Below, piece by piece: positions 42,131-53,681 of a stretch of DNA of 64,000 nt. Source of the DNA: Diplonema papillatum (lineage: Eukaryota > Euglenozoa > Diplonemea > Diplonemida > Diplonemidae). Each line of letters opens with the position of its first letter. Positions within the stretch are counted from its first letter, which is position 1. Below the pieces are notes generated by a model. It was given only the letters and a program-made list of their open reading frames with translations. It was not told where the DNA came from and did not search any database. The position numbers were made by a program, and so were the translations under genes. Location: contig JAPJBO010000027.1 in NCBI GenBank assembly GCA_030068145.1, positions 496,001 through 560,000 of the forward strand, written 5' to 3'.

Positions 42131-44626
42131 CTATGCATTTTGGCAGGGGGAAAAAAGGTTTCTCCGCACTATTATCTAGTCCAAAAAACAATACACTTTT
42201 TCATAGACAAAAGCCGGGTTGGCTCGAATGGAGGCTATTCACATTGCATGTTCATAGGACCTCCAGTCTCGAACGATGACTATTGACCCTTTACGGACGA
42301 AAGGTTGTCCTTGATATGCAGCAACAATCTGAGACGATAGACTGCACAAGTAGTAGTGCGCGCAGAGAGCCTCCTGGGGAATCTAGGTCGAGACTTTCAC
42401 AACTCCATAACGGGAAACCTGGTGCTTCTTGAAAAGGTTTCGTGACACGTCTCGACACAGCAGCAAACCTTGATCCTTTTTGGTGTACCTTTACTCTGGC
42501 GCAAAGTGTCCGAAACCAAGCTCGGGTTCTGGCTTTGTCGACATAAACTTCTGTTCCCGTTGACCGACCAGTAGCATACAGTGGTACAGGACTTCTCCCC
42601 TCACACGACCGCTCACGCTCCTGCAAAAAAAGAGGGAGGGGTCTCGCTCTTTGCAGTCGTCACTATTATTGTGCAAGTGAGATTGCGGTCCTAGGGGTAC
42701 CACGTCATCAACCGGGGCCAATACCCACTCGAATGCGCACAAACCGCGCCCCCGGGCATTTTTTGGGTTTCGATGCGGGCTACATGGCAACCCGTGCTCA
42801 ACATGTATGCACGCGGGGGGCTCAGGGCCACATTCATTGCGAATGTGTTCGTCGTGTCGGCCGCAGGAGTCTTTTTTGGCCAGCCAAAGAGAGTAAAAGG
42901 GTGAAAGAGTACGTACAGTAGTGAGTAGAGAAAAAGAACGAGTGTAAAAGAACGGAGGTAGCACGAACTACCAGACCGACGGAGGCCACCGCAAAAAGAT
43001 TTCTCACCTTTTCCTCATCCCTCAAAACCAGCACCAATAACAACGGCCCCCGGGCATTCCTTATGCTGTTAGCTTATTAGCTTTGTACACGGTGGGAACT
43101 GGAGCAAACGCCAGCACACAACCCGAGCCTGCAACAGAGAAGTCGGGTGTGCTGAAGCGGGTCATTTAAGACTGATCGAAGACCCAAGCCAAGACTGAGA
43201 GCGAAGTCTTTTCGGACCAATTACGTCAAAAGGCAGCTGCGACGTGATAGAACACCTTTATCAGGGGTAAACGCATCCCTGGTCGTGTAGCACCCCATCT
43301 CTCCCCCTGCTCTGGGTAGGTTCCTGTTTCGGCATACATGTTTCTTAGAAGCACGGAACAAAACGGTCGCACGTGAAACAGTTAAAACGAAGCCGCCAAC
43401 GAAACGAAAGTGCTAAAAAGGTGCAGGAAAACACCAACCCCAGAGGGGCTGACCCCTAGTAGGCGCAAAGTGCAAGCATCGTTTTGCGTTATCAATTTTG
43501 CGTCGGCATTATTCGGTTGGTGCAGATATAGTGTGGTACTCATTTGCATGCAAATGACTCCCCACTACCGCAACAACAAGACGGTTGGTGCTGATCATCT
43601 GTTGTTTCGTTTACCAGTGCGTGCGAGCCCCAACTCCGAAAATGCTCCCGCTTCGGCACGGTGTGAATATCGATGTGGGCCTGCAGTGCAATTGGCGACA
43701 GCGGGCGTCATCGAGTGTCTCTTGCTCTTGCTTTTGCTCCAATCAACCCATCCCTCCCCACACCCCGATATTACTCTTCAAGGTTCGAGATTCCAAACAG
43801 AAATGAAAACATATACGGGGGGGAAAGGTAGGCGGTCTGGCGCTCTCTGTGGCCTCCCCACCGCAACCCGAAGCTCAGAAAAAAAAAGAGAGGAAAGAAA
43901 CCAAATGTATGAATGATTTCACCGCAAGAAGAAAACAATGCAACCGTGTCCGCCCATGCGTACCCTTTCTTTCATTCGCCGTTCGCCACTTACTCCGACT
44001 GACGACAGCGACTCAGAGTTTACAGATCTTTTGAAGCGGATTCGGACTCTCGGACCCGAGCTCCTGGCACGTGGTATCGTGGTAAAGTTGGGAACGACAC
44101 CGCAAGCAAAATCTACAACCAAAGAACATGCGGCAACCACAACGAAGCATCTCCACCACTGAAGCATCTACGGTAAGATGGCTTCGACGACAAGCACAAC
44201 TTATGCAACACCTGTGATGTGTCGAGAGTCAGTTAGCTCTTTCGGCCGATTCCTCTCTGCACTGCTGCAGGAAGGCGAAGGAGACGTTCATGGAGACGTC
44301 CTTGAGCTGCTACGGCAGCATTCGCTTTTCGAAATACGAGTACCATGGCGATAACAAGTCGGCTGCAGCATTGTTTGTGAGGGTGGAAGTCTTTGGTATC
44401 TCCTAAATTAAGTCCCGCAGCAGCAGCAAGGGCCTATCTCAGCTCGAAGTCCTGTTTCGGGTGTGTCGCCGGCCTTCACGAATTGCGGGGGTAATCTGTG
44501 CTGGGGGCGCGTGTACCACAGTGTCGGACAAGAACGCCGGAAATTGAATTGCCAACCCCACACGAGCGCTGAGGGCGTCTCAACAATTTCGGGACGCAGG
44601 CCGACAACTTGAAAGGGGGAGGGGAA
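42131..44626. other. Intergenic DNA, no gene recognised
   Basis: Contains a short fragment of the SINE body (about 42795-42862). An open frame from an ATG at 43959 could encode 67 residues (acidic start, then DLLKRIRTLGPELLARG), but I recognise no family and give it little weight. Confidence 0.35.
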
Positions 44627-45767
44627 ATGATCGACGATGAATTGAGCAATGAGATGGAGCTAGCCGTCGACGACGACACGGCGTTCCACGATGAGACGAT
44701 GGACGACGACGACCTGCTTTCCGACGAGATCATCGCCTTGCCGTCGCTCCCGAAAAGGAAGAGCCGCAGCCCCGCCGTCACCGTGTCTCTTTGCGCCCTC
44801 GTCGTTCTCGCAGTGGTCACTCTCACTCTCTTTGTTGTCAGCTGGACTTCGTCGGAGTCGCCGACCATTACACATCCAGGTTTCAATTTTCTTTGGGAGG
44901 AAGTTCGTGGTATACAAAAGAATCTCTGCATGACCTTTCTACGTTTGTTACGCACCATCCATCTTGCATCACGCAGCAGCAAGAACGAGAGCAGCGAGTA
45001 CGGAGCAGCGGCCGGGCGAGGAGGAGAGTATTAGTCGTAGAAGATGCTAGTCGTACGCTCGAGCACCAGAAGGGCATACATTCCATTCTGACGGATTCCG
45101 TCGACTCACATGGAATAAAAACATTACACGGACTCCGTGTGGGGTCAGCCTGGGGTGCGTGAACGGGTTCTATTGAAAAATATTGCAATAAGGGTAAAAC
45201 TGGGTTAAGTATCGCTTAATACACCGTGGAAATAAGCACCGGGTTTAATATTTTAAGCTGGACACTGCCTCTCGTGCACGGTCGATGCTAGCATCAAGTG
45301 GGGGGAGGGACTTCAATTGCAAGTCGCAACCTTCTCCGTTCTTCTGATTACGGGGACACTGCAAGAAGTCTTGGGACGTGCTTTGGCATTGGTGGACTGA
45401 GTTTGCTTTTTTTTAGTACTAACAATCTTGTGGGTTGCCCTTCAATGTATTGTGCAGGCTAAAAACTAAAAAGACGTAGGCAGCGTGTTTTGGTGGTTGA
45501 TCAGAATTCCTTACCTGAATACACACAGGGTAAATAGAAGTGGGAAAACGATCAACCGGCACGCACAAACAAAACGAAGCGCCTGTCTTTTTTCGTGATG
45601 TCCGCACCTCCGCCCTGAACAATGCCACTGGCTACTTTCTGTGCGATTTGCTACTGGCGGCCTCCGCGGACATTTTCTCCAAAGGGACTGCTGATCTCTA
45701 ACTTTGGAATGGTCTGCGTTCGAGAGCGAAACCCGAAGCGAATAAATGGGTGCGCACACACGTCGGT

Positions 45768-45808
<41 letters not shown>

Positions 45809-48800
45809 ACCTGATCTCTCAGCGGTGACATTCTGGGCACTGGGCAGAAGTCACATTCCACTCGCCACCGCTGGGATGAAGCGAAAATGCTGTGGTTTAA
45901 TTAACCAGTTGGATTCCTCTTGTTCGTAACAGTTCCAAGCTGACACTTCATTGCGGGCACAACGACTGTAAGATAGAAAGGAAGAACACCCCCTCTCAAC
46001 CAACAACAAATAAATGCGCAGCGACGAACACGGACACGCCTGCTGCCGGAACGTGGTGCACGCCCTCGGTTGTGAACGATGCCGACATAGTTACGTCTCC
46101 GTACGACACCAACGAGTACCGCATTGTCACCTTGTCGAACTGTATGACCTTCATCCTCGCCCACAACCCGACGACCACGTACGCCTCGGCAGCCGGAGAA
46201 GTCGGTGCTGGGTCTTTTGCAGACCCCGTGGAGTGGCCAGGCTTGAGCCACTTCACGGAGCACATGCTGTTCATGGGCTCCACGCGGTACCCGGGGGAAC
46301 ACGCCTTCAACGAAGCGCTGCAGCGGAACGGCGGGCAGACGAACGCTTACACCAGCGAGCGACAGGTCGTGTACTACTTCAGCACCCTCGCGGCGGGGTT
46401 CGATGAGGTGCTCGACATCTGGGCCGGGTTCTTCGAGGAGCCGCTGTTCGCAGCGTCGTCCGTCGGGAGGGAGGTGAAGGCCGTCGACAACGAGTTTTCG
46501 AAGGGGTTCCTGAGCGACGACTGGCGGCTGTGGGCCCTGTCGACCGCCGTGTCGAGCACGGAGGCTCCGTACTACAAGTTCAGCTGCGGGAACTCCGAGA
46601 CCCTCAACAAGACTGGCCTGCGGGGCGCGCTGCTCGAGTTTTACAACGAGACGTACGGGGTCAACCGCATGTCGTGGGCCATCGTCTCGCCGTCCCCGCT
46701 GGACGAATCTCAAGCCCTGGTCGAATCCGTGTTCGGCAACATCACGACCCGCACCCGAGCAGACCTTCCCTGGATCGCATCCCCCGAAACAGCGCCCCAG
46801 CCGTTCCCCTCCGGTGACCACCCCGATCGGGACGGCACGGCGGAGTCGTTCGTCGGGGTCTTCTACCGGACGGCCCCGGCGGAGAACTCGCTGAAGCAGT
46901 GGCTGTCGGTGCGGTTTCCCGTGCCCGTGGGGCTGATCGGCCGCCCGCAGGCGTCGCCGAAGCCGCTGCTGTCCTACCTGATGGGCTACGAAGCGGCGGG
47001 CACCCCGGCGCAGTTGCTGAAGGAGCTCGGCCTCGCCGAGGACGTGCAGGGCGGGGTCGTCGACGAGTACTCGTGGTTCACGACGGTCGGGTTCGAGGTC
47101 AGCCTGACCAGCTACGGCAGCGAGGCGGTCGACGAGGTGATGCAGGTTCTCTTCGGCTACATCGAGGGGCTCCGCTATGCGATGGACATGAAGACGCCAC
47201 AATACGGCCTGCAGCCTTGGTGGGAGACCGCGAAAATGGTGGACAGCCTCAAGTGGACGTTTGCGTCCGCCGCGTCTCCCGAAGACCACGCGCAGGACCT
47301 AGCGCACGCGCTTCGCCTTCAAATGGAGAACAAGACCAACGTCATGTCCCCTCCATCTGAGAGGGTGTACGACTCTGAGTTAACCCGCCGCCTCCTCTCC
47401 GCTATGACACCCGACAACGCTGTGGTCATCCACTGCTCTCCGCAGTACAACCCTGCCGTCCTCGACCTTCAAGAACGGTGGTACGAGGTCAAGTACAACA
47501 AGACATCCATCGACCAAGCCACCGCAAATCGTTGGCTGGAGCCGCATCCCTACGCCACGATCATCGTGCCCGCCGCGCAAGACCAACCATACGTTGTGTC
47601 CGTTGCCGAAGCCACGTCGATGATGAAAGCCCCAGCTGTGATCAGAGAACTACCGGTTGAGACTTCATCCGTTGGGGCAGGGGTCGACCCGGAGTCGTCG
47701 AACGTCAGAACATTCGCGATGCCAAGCCTGCTCCCGATGCCCAATGCGGAGTATAGGCTGCGCGTTTGGAACCCCACTGCGACCGACACAAGGGAGGAGA
47801 CTCCAGTACAGGCGATGACGCGCATGGTGGCAGAGAAGGCCTTGACCATGTCGTTTTCAGCCACACTGTACCAAGCCGGGCTCGGGGCTCTCAGCGTGAG
47901 CTGGGCCTTCGATCCCGACTACCTCGAAATCACCATTTCCGGCTTGCACCCAAAGCAGGAGGAGCTGCTGAAAGCTGTCATGCTGGCAGTCGAGAACCCG
48001 TTGCGACCACCGCCGGATAGCTCCCTTCTCGTTATCCGGAACCGACGGCATGCGAGCAGGACAGCGCTGAAGGCTAGTATGAAAGCGTTGAGGGCTAAAG
48101 GCTTGAAACAGAGGAGAGCCGCGAAGTTCCTGAGCGACGCCGAAGAGGATGGTGAAGAGGGCGACGAAGACGATCTGGACCTGGACGCTATGGCAGCAGA
48201 AGCTCGGTTCGAAATGGCACTCGCTTCGGTGATAACGGAGCTGGGATCGTACGAGACAGCCACAGATGCCTACCTGCAGGTGTACGACGCCGCGGTGATG
48301 GAAGTCACGCCACAATTCCCCAACACCGAGCTTCTCCTCGCGGCCGTCGATGTCCAATCCGCCGACGTTGCGTCGAACCTGACGCAGTACACCGCAGGAG
48401 CCTGCGTATCCCTCTTCACAGGAAACACAGCGAAGCCGACGGAGTCGTCGCAGGGCTTCTCGAAGGCACTCGAAGGCCTCGGCTGGTGCACGCCCGGCAG
48501 CAGTAAGCCGCTCGCGAGCTACGCGAGCGTGCGCAGGGAAAGCCGCCTGCTGCACCAGCCTGCGAGCGCGTGGGACGTCCTGCAGCTGCGGACCGAAGGC
48601 ACCAACGACGCTTTTTCCGCGATGACGCTGCTCGGCAAAGACGACATCCTGACGCAGGCTCGCGCGGCGCTGCTTGAGCAGCTTATCTCCGATGCTTACT
48701 TCGACCAAATCCGCACGAAGGAGACCCTGGGGTACGTCGCTTTTGCCAGGTGCCGGCTGCACAACGGCGGATGGCACCTGATAAACATCGTCCAAAGCAA

Positions 48801-49149
48801 CGACCGGACGGCCAGCTACCTGGAAGCCCGGTCGACCAACTTCCTCGGGCTCTTCGCCGAAATCATCCGTGGCTTGCCGCCCGCCACATTCAACGCGATG
48901 CGAACGACGGTCGCGACCCAGCTGGCCGCGCCGTTCCCCGCGTCGCTCGCCGAAGAGTCGGCCGCGTTCTGGAACTCGATCGTCGGCGGCTCGTTCGACT
49001 TCGGGCGCCGGCAGACGCTCGTCGACAAACTCCGGTCGCTCTCGCAGGAAGACATGGCCGAGTGGTACACCAATGTCGTCGTCAACCATCACAGCCGCGT
49101 CTCCGTGCAGGTATCGCGAATCACCTTTTTGAATGGCGGCGTGCTTTAG
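44627..49149 (+). CDS. M16 metallopeptidase (insulin-degrading enzyme/nardilysin-like), probably membrane-anchored
   Basis: The main exon (46022-49149) encodes a full-length M16A zinc peptidase. The inverted zinc motif HFTEH ends at the 64th codon counted from 46072, and the third ligand is the Glu of VDNEFSKGF 81 residues after the first His, as in insulin-degrading enzyme. Near the C-terminus RTKETLGYV keeps the conserved Arg...Tyr pair. An acidic insert (EEDGEEGDEDDLDLD) lies in the second half. This exon has no ATG before the domain. I propose exon 1 at 44627-44879, starting MIDDELSNEM: about 50 acidic residues, then a membrane span (VSLCALVVLAVVTLTLFVV). Joining at CATCCAG/GTTTCA and ATGCGCAG keeps the reading frame (intron 44880-46021). 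That predicts a type II membrane protein with an extracytoplasmic peptidase. The peptidase is certain; the anchor exon is inference. Confidence 0.8.
45413..45602 (+). repeat. Dispersed repeat family R2, copy 2 (within the proposed intron)
   Basis: Shares GTACTAACAATCTTGTGGGT, GCCCTTCAATGTATTGTGC, the TGTTTTGGTGGTTGATCAGA block, and CGCACAAACAAAACGAAGCG with the copy at 49457-49643. Confidence 0.8.
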
Positions 49150-49171
49150 AGTTAAAGTTCGCTTGAAATTC

Positions 49172-49437
49172 CGGGGTTTTAGGGTCTCCGTGTACCGTTC
49201 ATGAATGGGTTCTCTTAGAGCAAGAAAGGGCTATATGGTCACGGGTTGTATATTTGGTGCACGCTTTCGTTATGGGTTACGGCTAGCCATGTCCGGGGCT
49301 GTTTGTGACCGACACCAAGTACATTCCCTCGTGGAGTGTAGTCTTGAGCCCACACGTTCTACAAGCTGAGCATTGAGTTCTTTAAAGTGCAAGTGCCATC
49401 AAGGCAGGCGAGCACTCTGTTGAGCAGGGGTTGTAGC
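49172..49437 (+). mobile_element. SINE-like body, copy 2 (without tRNA head)
   Basis: Matches the body of the element at 41790-42130: TTTTAGGGTCTCCG, ACGGCTAGCCATGTC, GACACCAAG, GAGCATTGAGTTCTTTAAAG, GTGCAAGTGCCATCAAGGCA. It lies just after the peptidase stop codon, in + orientation. Confidence 0.6.
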
Positions 49438-49456
49438 CCGTCCCGGCCTGTTGTCC

Positions 49457-49643
49457 GTAGTACTAACAATCTTGCGGGCTGCCCTTCAATGTATTGTGCC
49501 GGCTAAGAAGACGTAGGCAGCGTGTTTTGGTGGTTGGTCAGAGTTCCTGAAAAGGACACAGGGTAAATACAAGTGGGAAAACGATCAACCGGCCCTCACA
49601 AACAAAACGAAGCGCCTGTCTTTTTCGCCGCATGCGATGTGCG
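49457..49643 (+). repeat. Dispersed repeat family R2, copy 3
   Basis: Same order of blocks as 45413-45602, including TGTTTTGGTGGTTGGTCAGA and AAACAAAACGAAGCGCCTGT. Confidence 0.8.
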
Positions 49644-50756
49644 AGGAAAGTGCTTACCCACCATTCCCCCTTTGCTTTTGTGCCCCGAGAAAGTGCGCAA
49701 CACACGATGATCATTGGGCTCGTTACCACTTTTATATTCTTTGAAGAATCTGCCCCCCCAAACCCACCCAGTACGTATTAGCTTTAAAAGAACACATTCG
49801 ACGACGGTCACCCGGAGACTCTAAAATCCCGGATTCTCAAGCGAACTATAGCTCTAAGAATCTGAAAAGGCTGCACTCTCCGGTTCGCCTAGTGAGATCA
49901 ATTTCCGAGTCCAATGATAGGGGGGCCCACGTACCCCCTTTTTTTGGGACAAAAATTATAAGAGGTGGTTGCTCAAGCTTTTCGTGCCGCGGAAAACTTT
50001 GTTGCCTTTATACATGTTCCCCGGATGTTGCCCCACATTTTTCCTCCCCAGATTGGCTGATTTTCGAGCCTCCAGATGAACATCGTATTTTTCATGGACG
50101 GTTTACTGGGGAAATGCACTTCGCGCTTTTTTTCCCCAGATACCATTTTTTTTGAGATTTTCGCATTCATGGGTTTTGAGCTACAACCCACACCTTCCTC
50201 CCGAAATAGCTATTTATTCACCGAGAGAAAAGTCGGTTTCTTGCACGAGGTTTTCCAGATTGCCACGAGAGCCCGCAGGGCTCGAGTGGCAATCTGGAAA
50301 ACCGAGTGCAAGAAAACGACGTCTCGAGGTAAGAAGATTGCTTTACTGCCGCATCACCTGACTTTTCTGCGTCCGAGAGAGCTACACACAGGGTGTGGGG
50401 GACGCCGAAGGCCAAGAAAGATGGCGTGCCACACACCAGCTACTGGCCAAGTTCCTGTCGTGTACAACAGCACAGTCGGCTCACACAATGTACGCTGCAC
50501 GTCAGCTTCCCAAGTTTCCATGGCACTGGCGGTCTCCGACTCCTGCTCCGCATCCTGCAACGAATGAGCTGGTCCTGCCATTCGAATCATTCTTCCGTTC
50601 GCTCAGTAGTGTCAGATCATGCGCGTCAACCTTGTCCCTTGCTGTTCTTTGGCACTGTGACTTCCACAGGAGTGCACCTGAATTGCCCACGAAGACACCG
50701 GATTGCCCACGAATGCACCTGTATTGCCCACAAATGCACCTGGAAACCAAAACTGC
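49644..50756. other. Intergenic DNA, no gene recognised
   Basis: A strong hairpin lies at 50245-50310: TTGCACGAGGTTTTCCAGAT and TGCCAC inverted as GTGGCA and ATCTGGAAAACCGAGTGCAA. Otherwise only short open frames. Confidence 0.45.
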
Positions 50757-50883
50757 TATGCGTGCAAGAAAAGTAGTTATGCGTGCAAGAAAAGTAGTTA
50801 TGCGTGTAAGAAAAGTAGTTATGCGTGTAAGAAAAGTAGTTATGCGTGCAAGAAAAGTAGCTATGCGTGTAAGAAAAGTAGCT
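50757..50883 (+). repeat. 21-bp tandem repeat, 6 units, coding YACKKSS
   Basis: Units of TATGCGTGCAAGAAAAGTAG plus T or C start at 50757, 50778, 50799, 50820, 50841 and 50862. The length is a multiple of three and one frame reads the heptad Tyr-Ala-Cys-Lys-Lys-Ser-Ser. The differences between units are silent in that frame (TGC/TGT, AGT/AGC). Confidence 0.85.
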
Positions 50884-51100
50884 GTCAAGGATGCAGAAAA
50901 GTCAGGTGACAGGCAGTAAACATCAGTTTTTCTATGTGTAATGCCATATTTTGGACAGCTCGTGCATTTTGGCGACTTTCTTTCACCATCCAAAAATCCA
51001 CTTATGGTGGTGCCAGTCTATCTCAAGAGTTTGCCAATAATGCTGCAAAACGCGCCACCTAATGTGGGTTAGCTCGGGAAATTGTGATTAGCGCGTTCTA

Positions 51101-51592
51101 GAGGGTGGGATAGCTCAGGAAATCGCAAGAATCGTCACCTGGAGGGTGGGATAGCTCGGGAAATTGCAAAGAACGCATTGTTGAGGGTGGGATAGCTCGG
51201 GAAATTGCAAAAAACGCATTGTTGAGGGTGGGATAGCTCGGGAAACTGCAAAAAGCGTGTCCTAGAGGGTGGGATAGCTCAGGAAGTTGCAAATGGCACC
51301 ATCTAGAGGGTGGGATAGCTCGGGAAATTGCAAAAAACGCATTGTTGAGGGTGGGATAGCTCAGGAAGTTGCAAATGGCACCATCTAGAGGGTGGGATAG
51401 CTCGGGAAATCGCAAAAAACGCGTTGTAGAGGGTGGGATAGCTCAGGAAATCGCAAGAATCGTCACCTGGAGGGTGGGATAGCTCGGGAAATTGCAAAAA
51501 ACGTGTCCTAGAGGGTGGGATAGCTCAGGAAGTTGCAAATGGCACCATCTAGAGGGTGGGATAGCTCGGGAAATTGCAAAAAACGCAAATTC
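51101..51592 (+). repeat. 41-bp minisatellite, 12 units with exact period
   Basis: Units begin GAGGGTGGGATAGCTC at 51101 and every 41 bases to 51552 with no length change. A more diverged unit precedes (about 51060-51100). The second half of the unit comes in four main variants: GCATTGTT, CGTCACCTG, GGCACCATCTA and GTGTCCTA types. They are ordered B A A D C A C A B D C A. The last unit runs into unique sequence. Confidence 0.93.
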
Positions 51593-53229
51593 CATGGTAA
51601 TTGCCCAGGGGACACTGTGCCGAGCTGGAAATTCTTTGAGAAGGTGTTCGATCCGAGGGCTGAACCACCTTCCTACCACCCTAGCTACTCCACAGTAGTG
51701 TTTTTTGGGGGTTTTGCATGAGTTTTCCAGCTGAAACGCGGTAAAAAAGCCCTCATAATTTTTGTCCCAAATTGCCCCATTGTAGCTTGCCTTGCGTGGG
51801 CCCCCCTTCCAATGAATTTGTTGGGGGTTCGTTGTGCTTTTTTGCAACTACGGAATTTCCCGAAGACTTGGTGCTAGCCATTAGACATACACGAAGGCAC
51901 GAATGTATGCGAACACTCCCCACCCATTCGGCAAATGACTACCTATTCTCACACAGCTATTTCAAGGCGATTTCGAGCCTATCGCAGCAGAAGATCACCC
52001 TGACATCACCAGGGTCATCGAGCCGTCGTACTACACTGAAAGAGGCGAACTGAAGACCCGGTACCCGTGGTACTGACAGGCGCCGAGAAGGAAGGGTTCT
52101 GTCTCGCGATCGTTTTCTTGATAGCTTATGCTTGTTGCAAAATCGGCATAGAGCCCAATCCACTGACGAGCTCTGAGAGCGAACAACGCAGTGTCGCCCG
52201 CCGGCATCTTTGGAAGCCCACCCGCCGACATAATTGTGCCAGAAACGGGCATTGTGTGACGCGTAAGCACTGCTTTTGTACCCCCAGGAAAAGCCTGTTG
52301 TTCATATTGAACGAGGATCTCCATGGACCTTAGGTGCTTGCTTTATTCGTCCCAGACGTAACAAACAAACTATTCTGCGGATGAAGAAAACGCCCCCAAA
52401 CTCAAGGGGAACCACCATAAGACCTTGATTCTTGAAGCATTTGTGTTCGCTGCGTAATCCCGGTGAAGAGATTCCCGGTGAAGAAATCCTTGTGAAGAGA
52501 TTACATACAAGACACTCGTTACCCCAGCTCGATGAGCGCCAGCAGTTGGCCGATGCTTAGAAGGCAGGGCCGCCGTGTGGCCTGAGCTCTGGCTGATCAT
52601 ACTGCGAGCCTCTTACACTAACTTGCGCTGTTGGTTGTTTTCTTCTCTTCGCCACAAGGCACCCTTGAAGTCGTTGCAGTGTTGCGCTTGTATCGATCGC
52701 AACTTGCGTCGCTTGGCAGCGAAGATGGACCAAATGGGAATAGGTATACGCGGACACGCACGTTAAGCTCCTGAACGTCGATATGTGTGCATTTCCTACG
52801 TCGTCATTCCCTCTCTAGGGCTGGTGCACCCAACGCTCTCGCCCGTACATTCTAGCGCTCTTGCTTCTCCGACGTGTCGCGTTCCAGTAACCGCCGTGTC
52901 TTCGGTCCTTGATTCTTGCAGTTACCAACTTACAACCTTGCGAGCTGCCGTACAATGCATACAATGTACTATGCGGGCTAGGAATACTTAGAAACCTTGT
53001 TTTTGGGAGTCTTCAAACCTCTCGATGACCAATGGGTTCCTGGATAGGCCTTTTTTCCATTTTTAGAAACCCCCTCGCCACAAAAGGGATTGAAAAAGAC
53101 TTTCGAGCGCTTATGTGCCGGTAGAAGGAATGGCGGTTTGTCTTGAACGACGTGAGAGAGAACACATGCACAATGGAGAGGCGAAGTGCAGATTGAGGGG
53201 CAGCTTCCGCCGGGTAAGAAACCCTGCCA
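51593..53229. other. Intergenic DNA, no gene recognised
   Basis: Short frames only. Near 52935-52985 there is a faint piece of repeat family R2 (ACAACCTTGCGAGCTGCC). Confidence 0.4.
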
Positions 53230-53665
53230 GGAGTCAACTGCGGGTGGGCTGTCTGGCGGGCCTCCTGCGCCTCAAGCTGCGCAGCCAGAACGAGCCCGAC
53301 AGCGCCACCCGCGCGGCGCTGGACGGGAACGGCGAAGGCCTTCGCGGACAGCGTGAAGGCGATCTGCATCATGCGGGGGCATTGGAGCAAAGCGGACCGC
53401 GTGCGCGCGGTGGCAGGCCTCCTGCGCCTCAAGCTGCGCAGCCAGAACGAGCCCGACAGCGCCACCCGCGCGGCGCTGGACAGACTGTTCGTGCAGAGCC
53501 AGTCCACCTTCAAGTACACGGCGTCGAGGCTCGAATCCTGTCACTGAGCGAACCCGCCGCGAAACCACCCCAAAATGCCGCGAATCGAGTGCAAAGCAAC
53601 GCGAAACACGCCGCCAGCGATATAGAGCAGCCCGCCGGAAACACTGGAAACTACCCTCCCCGGGA
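53230..53665 (+). pseudogene. Broken partial copies of the gene at 56192-58021
   Basis: 53255-53325 and 53330-53650 are two abutting copies of the segment found at 56557-56890 of that gene. The second copy starts at GGGAACGGC and lacks a few codons (GCGCCGCCG). It changes AAGTACAGCGCC to AAGTACACGGCGTC, shifting the frame to a stop soon after. The shared block includes the sequence for LRLKLRSQNEPDSATRAALD. Identity is high, so the duplication is recent. The copies lack both ends of the gene. Confidence 0.85.
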
Positions 53666-53681
53666 CTCTCCCCCCCCCCTT

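Noticed and set aside
45901-47289. 462-codon minus-strand frame opposite the peptidase
   Set aside because: It is antisense to a clear M16 peptidase with strong third-position G/C bias, which creates open antisense frames by chance. The same applies to 47857-49092.
51060-51592. CRISPR array
   Set aside because: Units are contiguous with no unique spacers, and the sequence is a eukaryotic nuclear region; it is a minisatellite.
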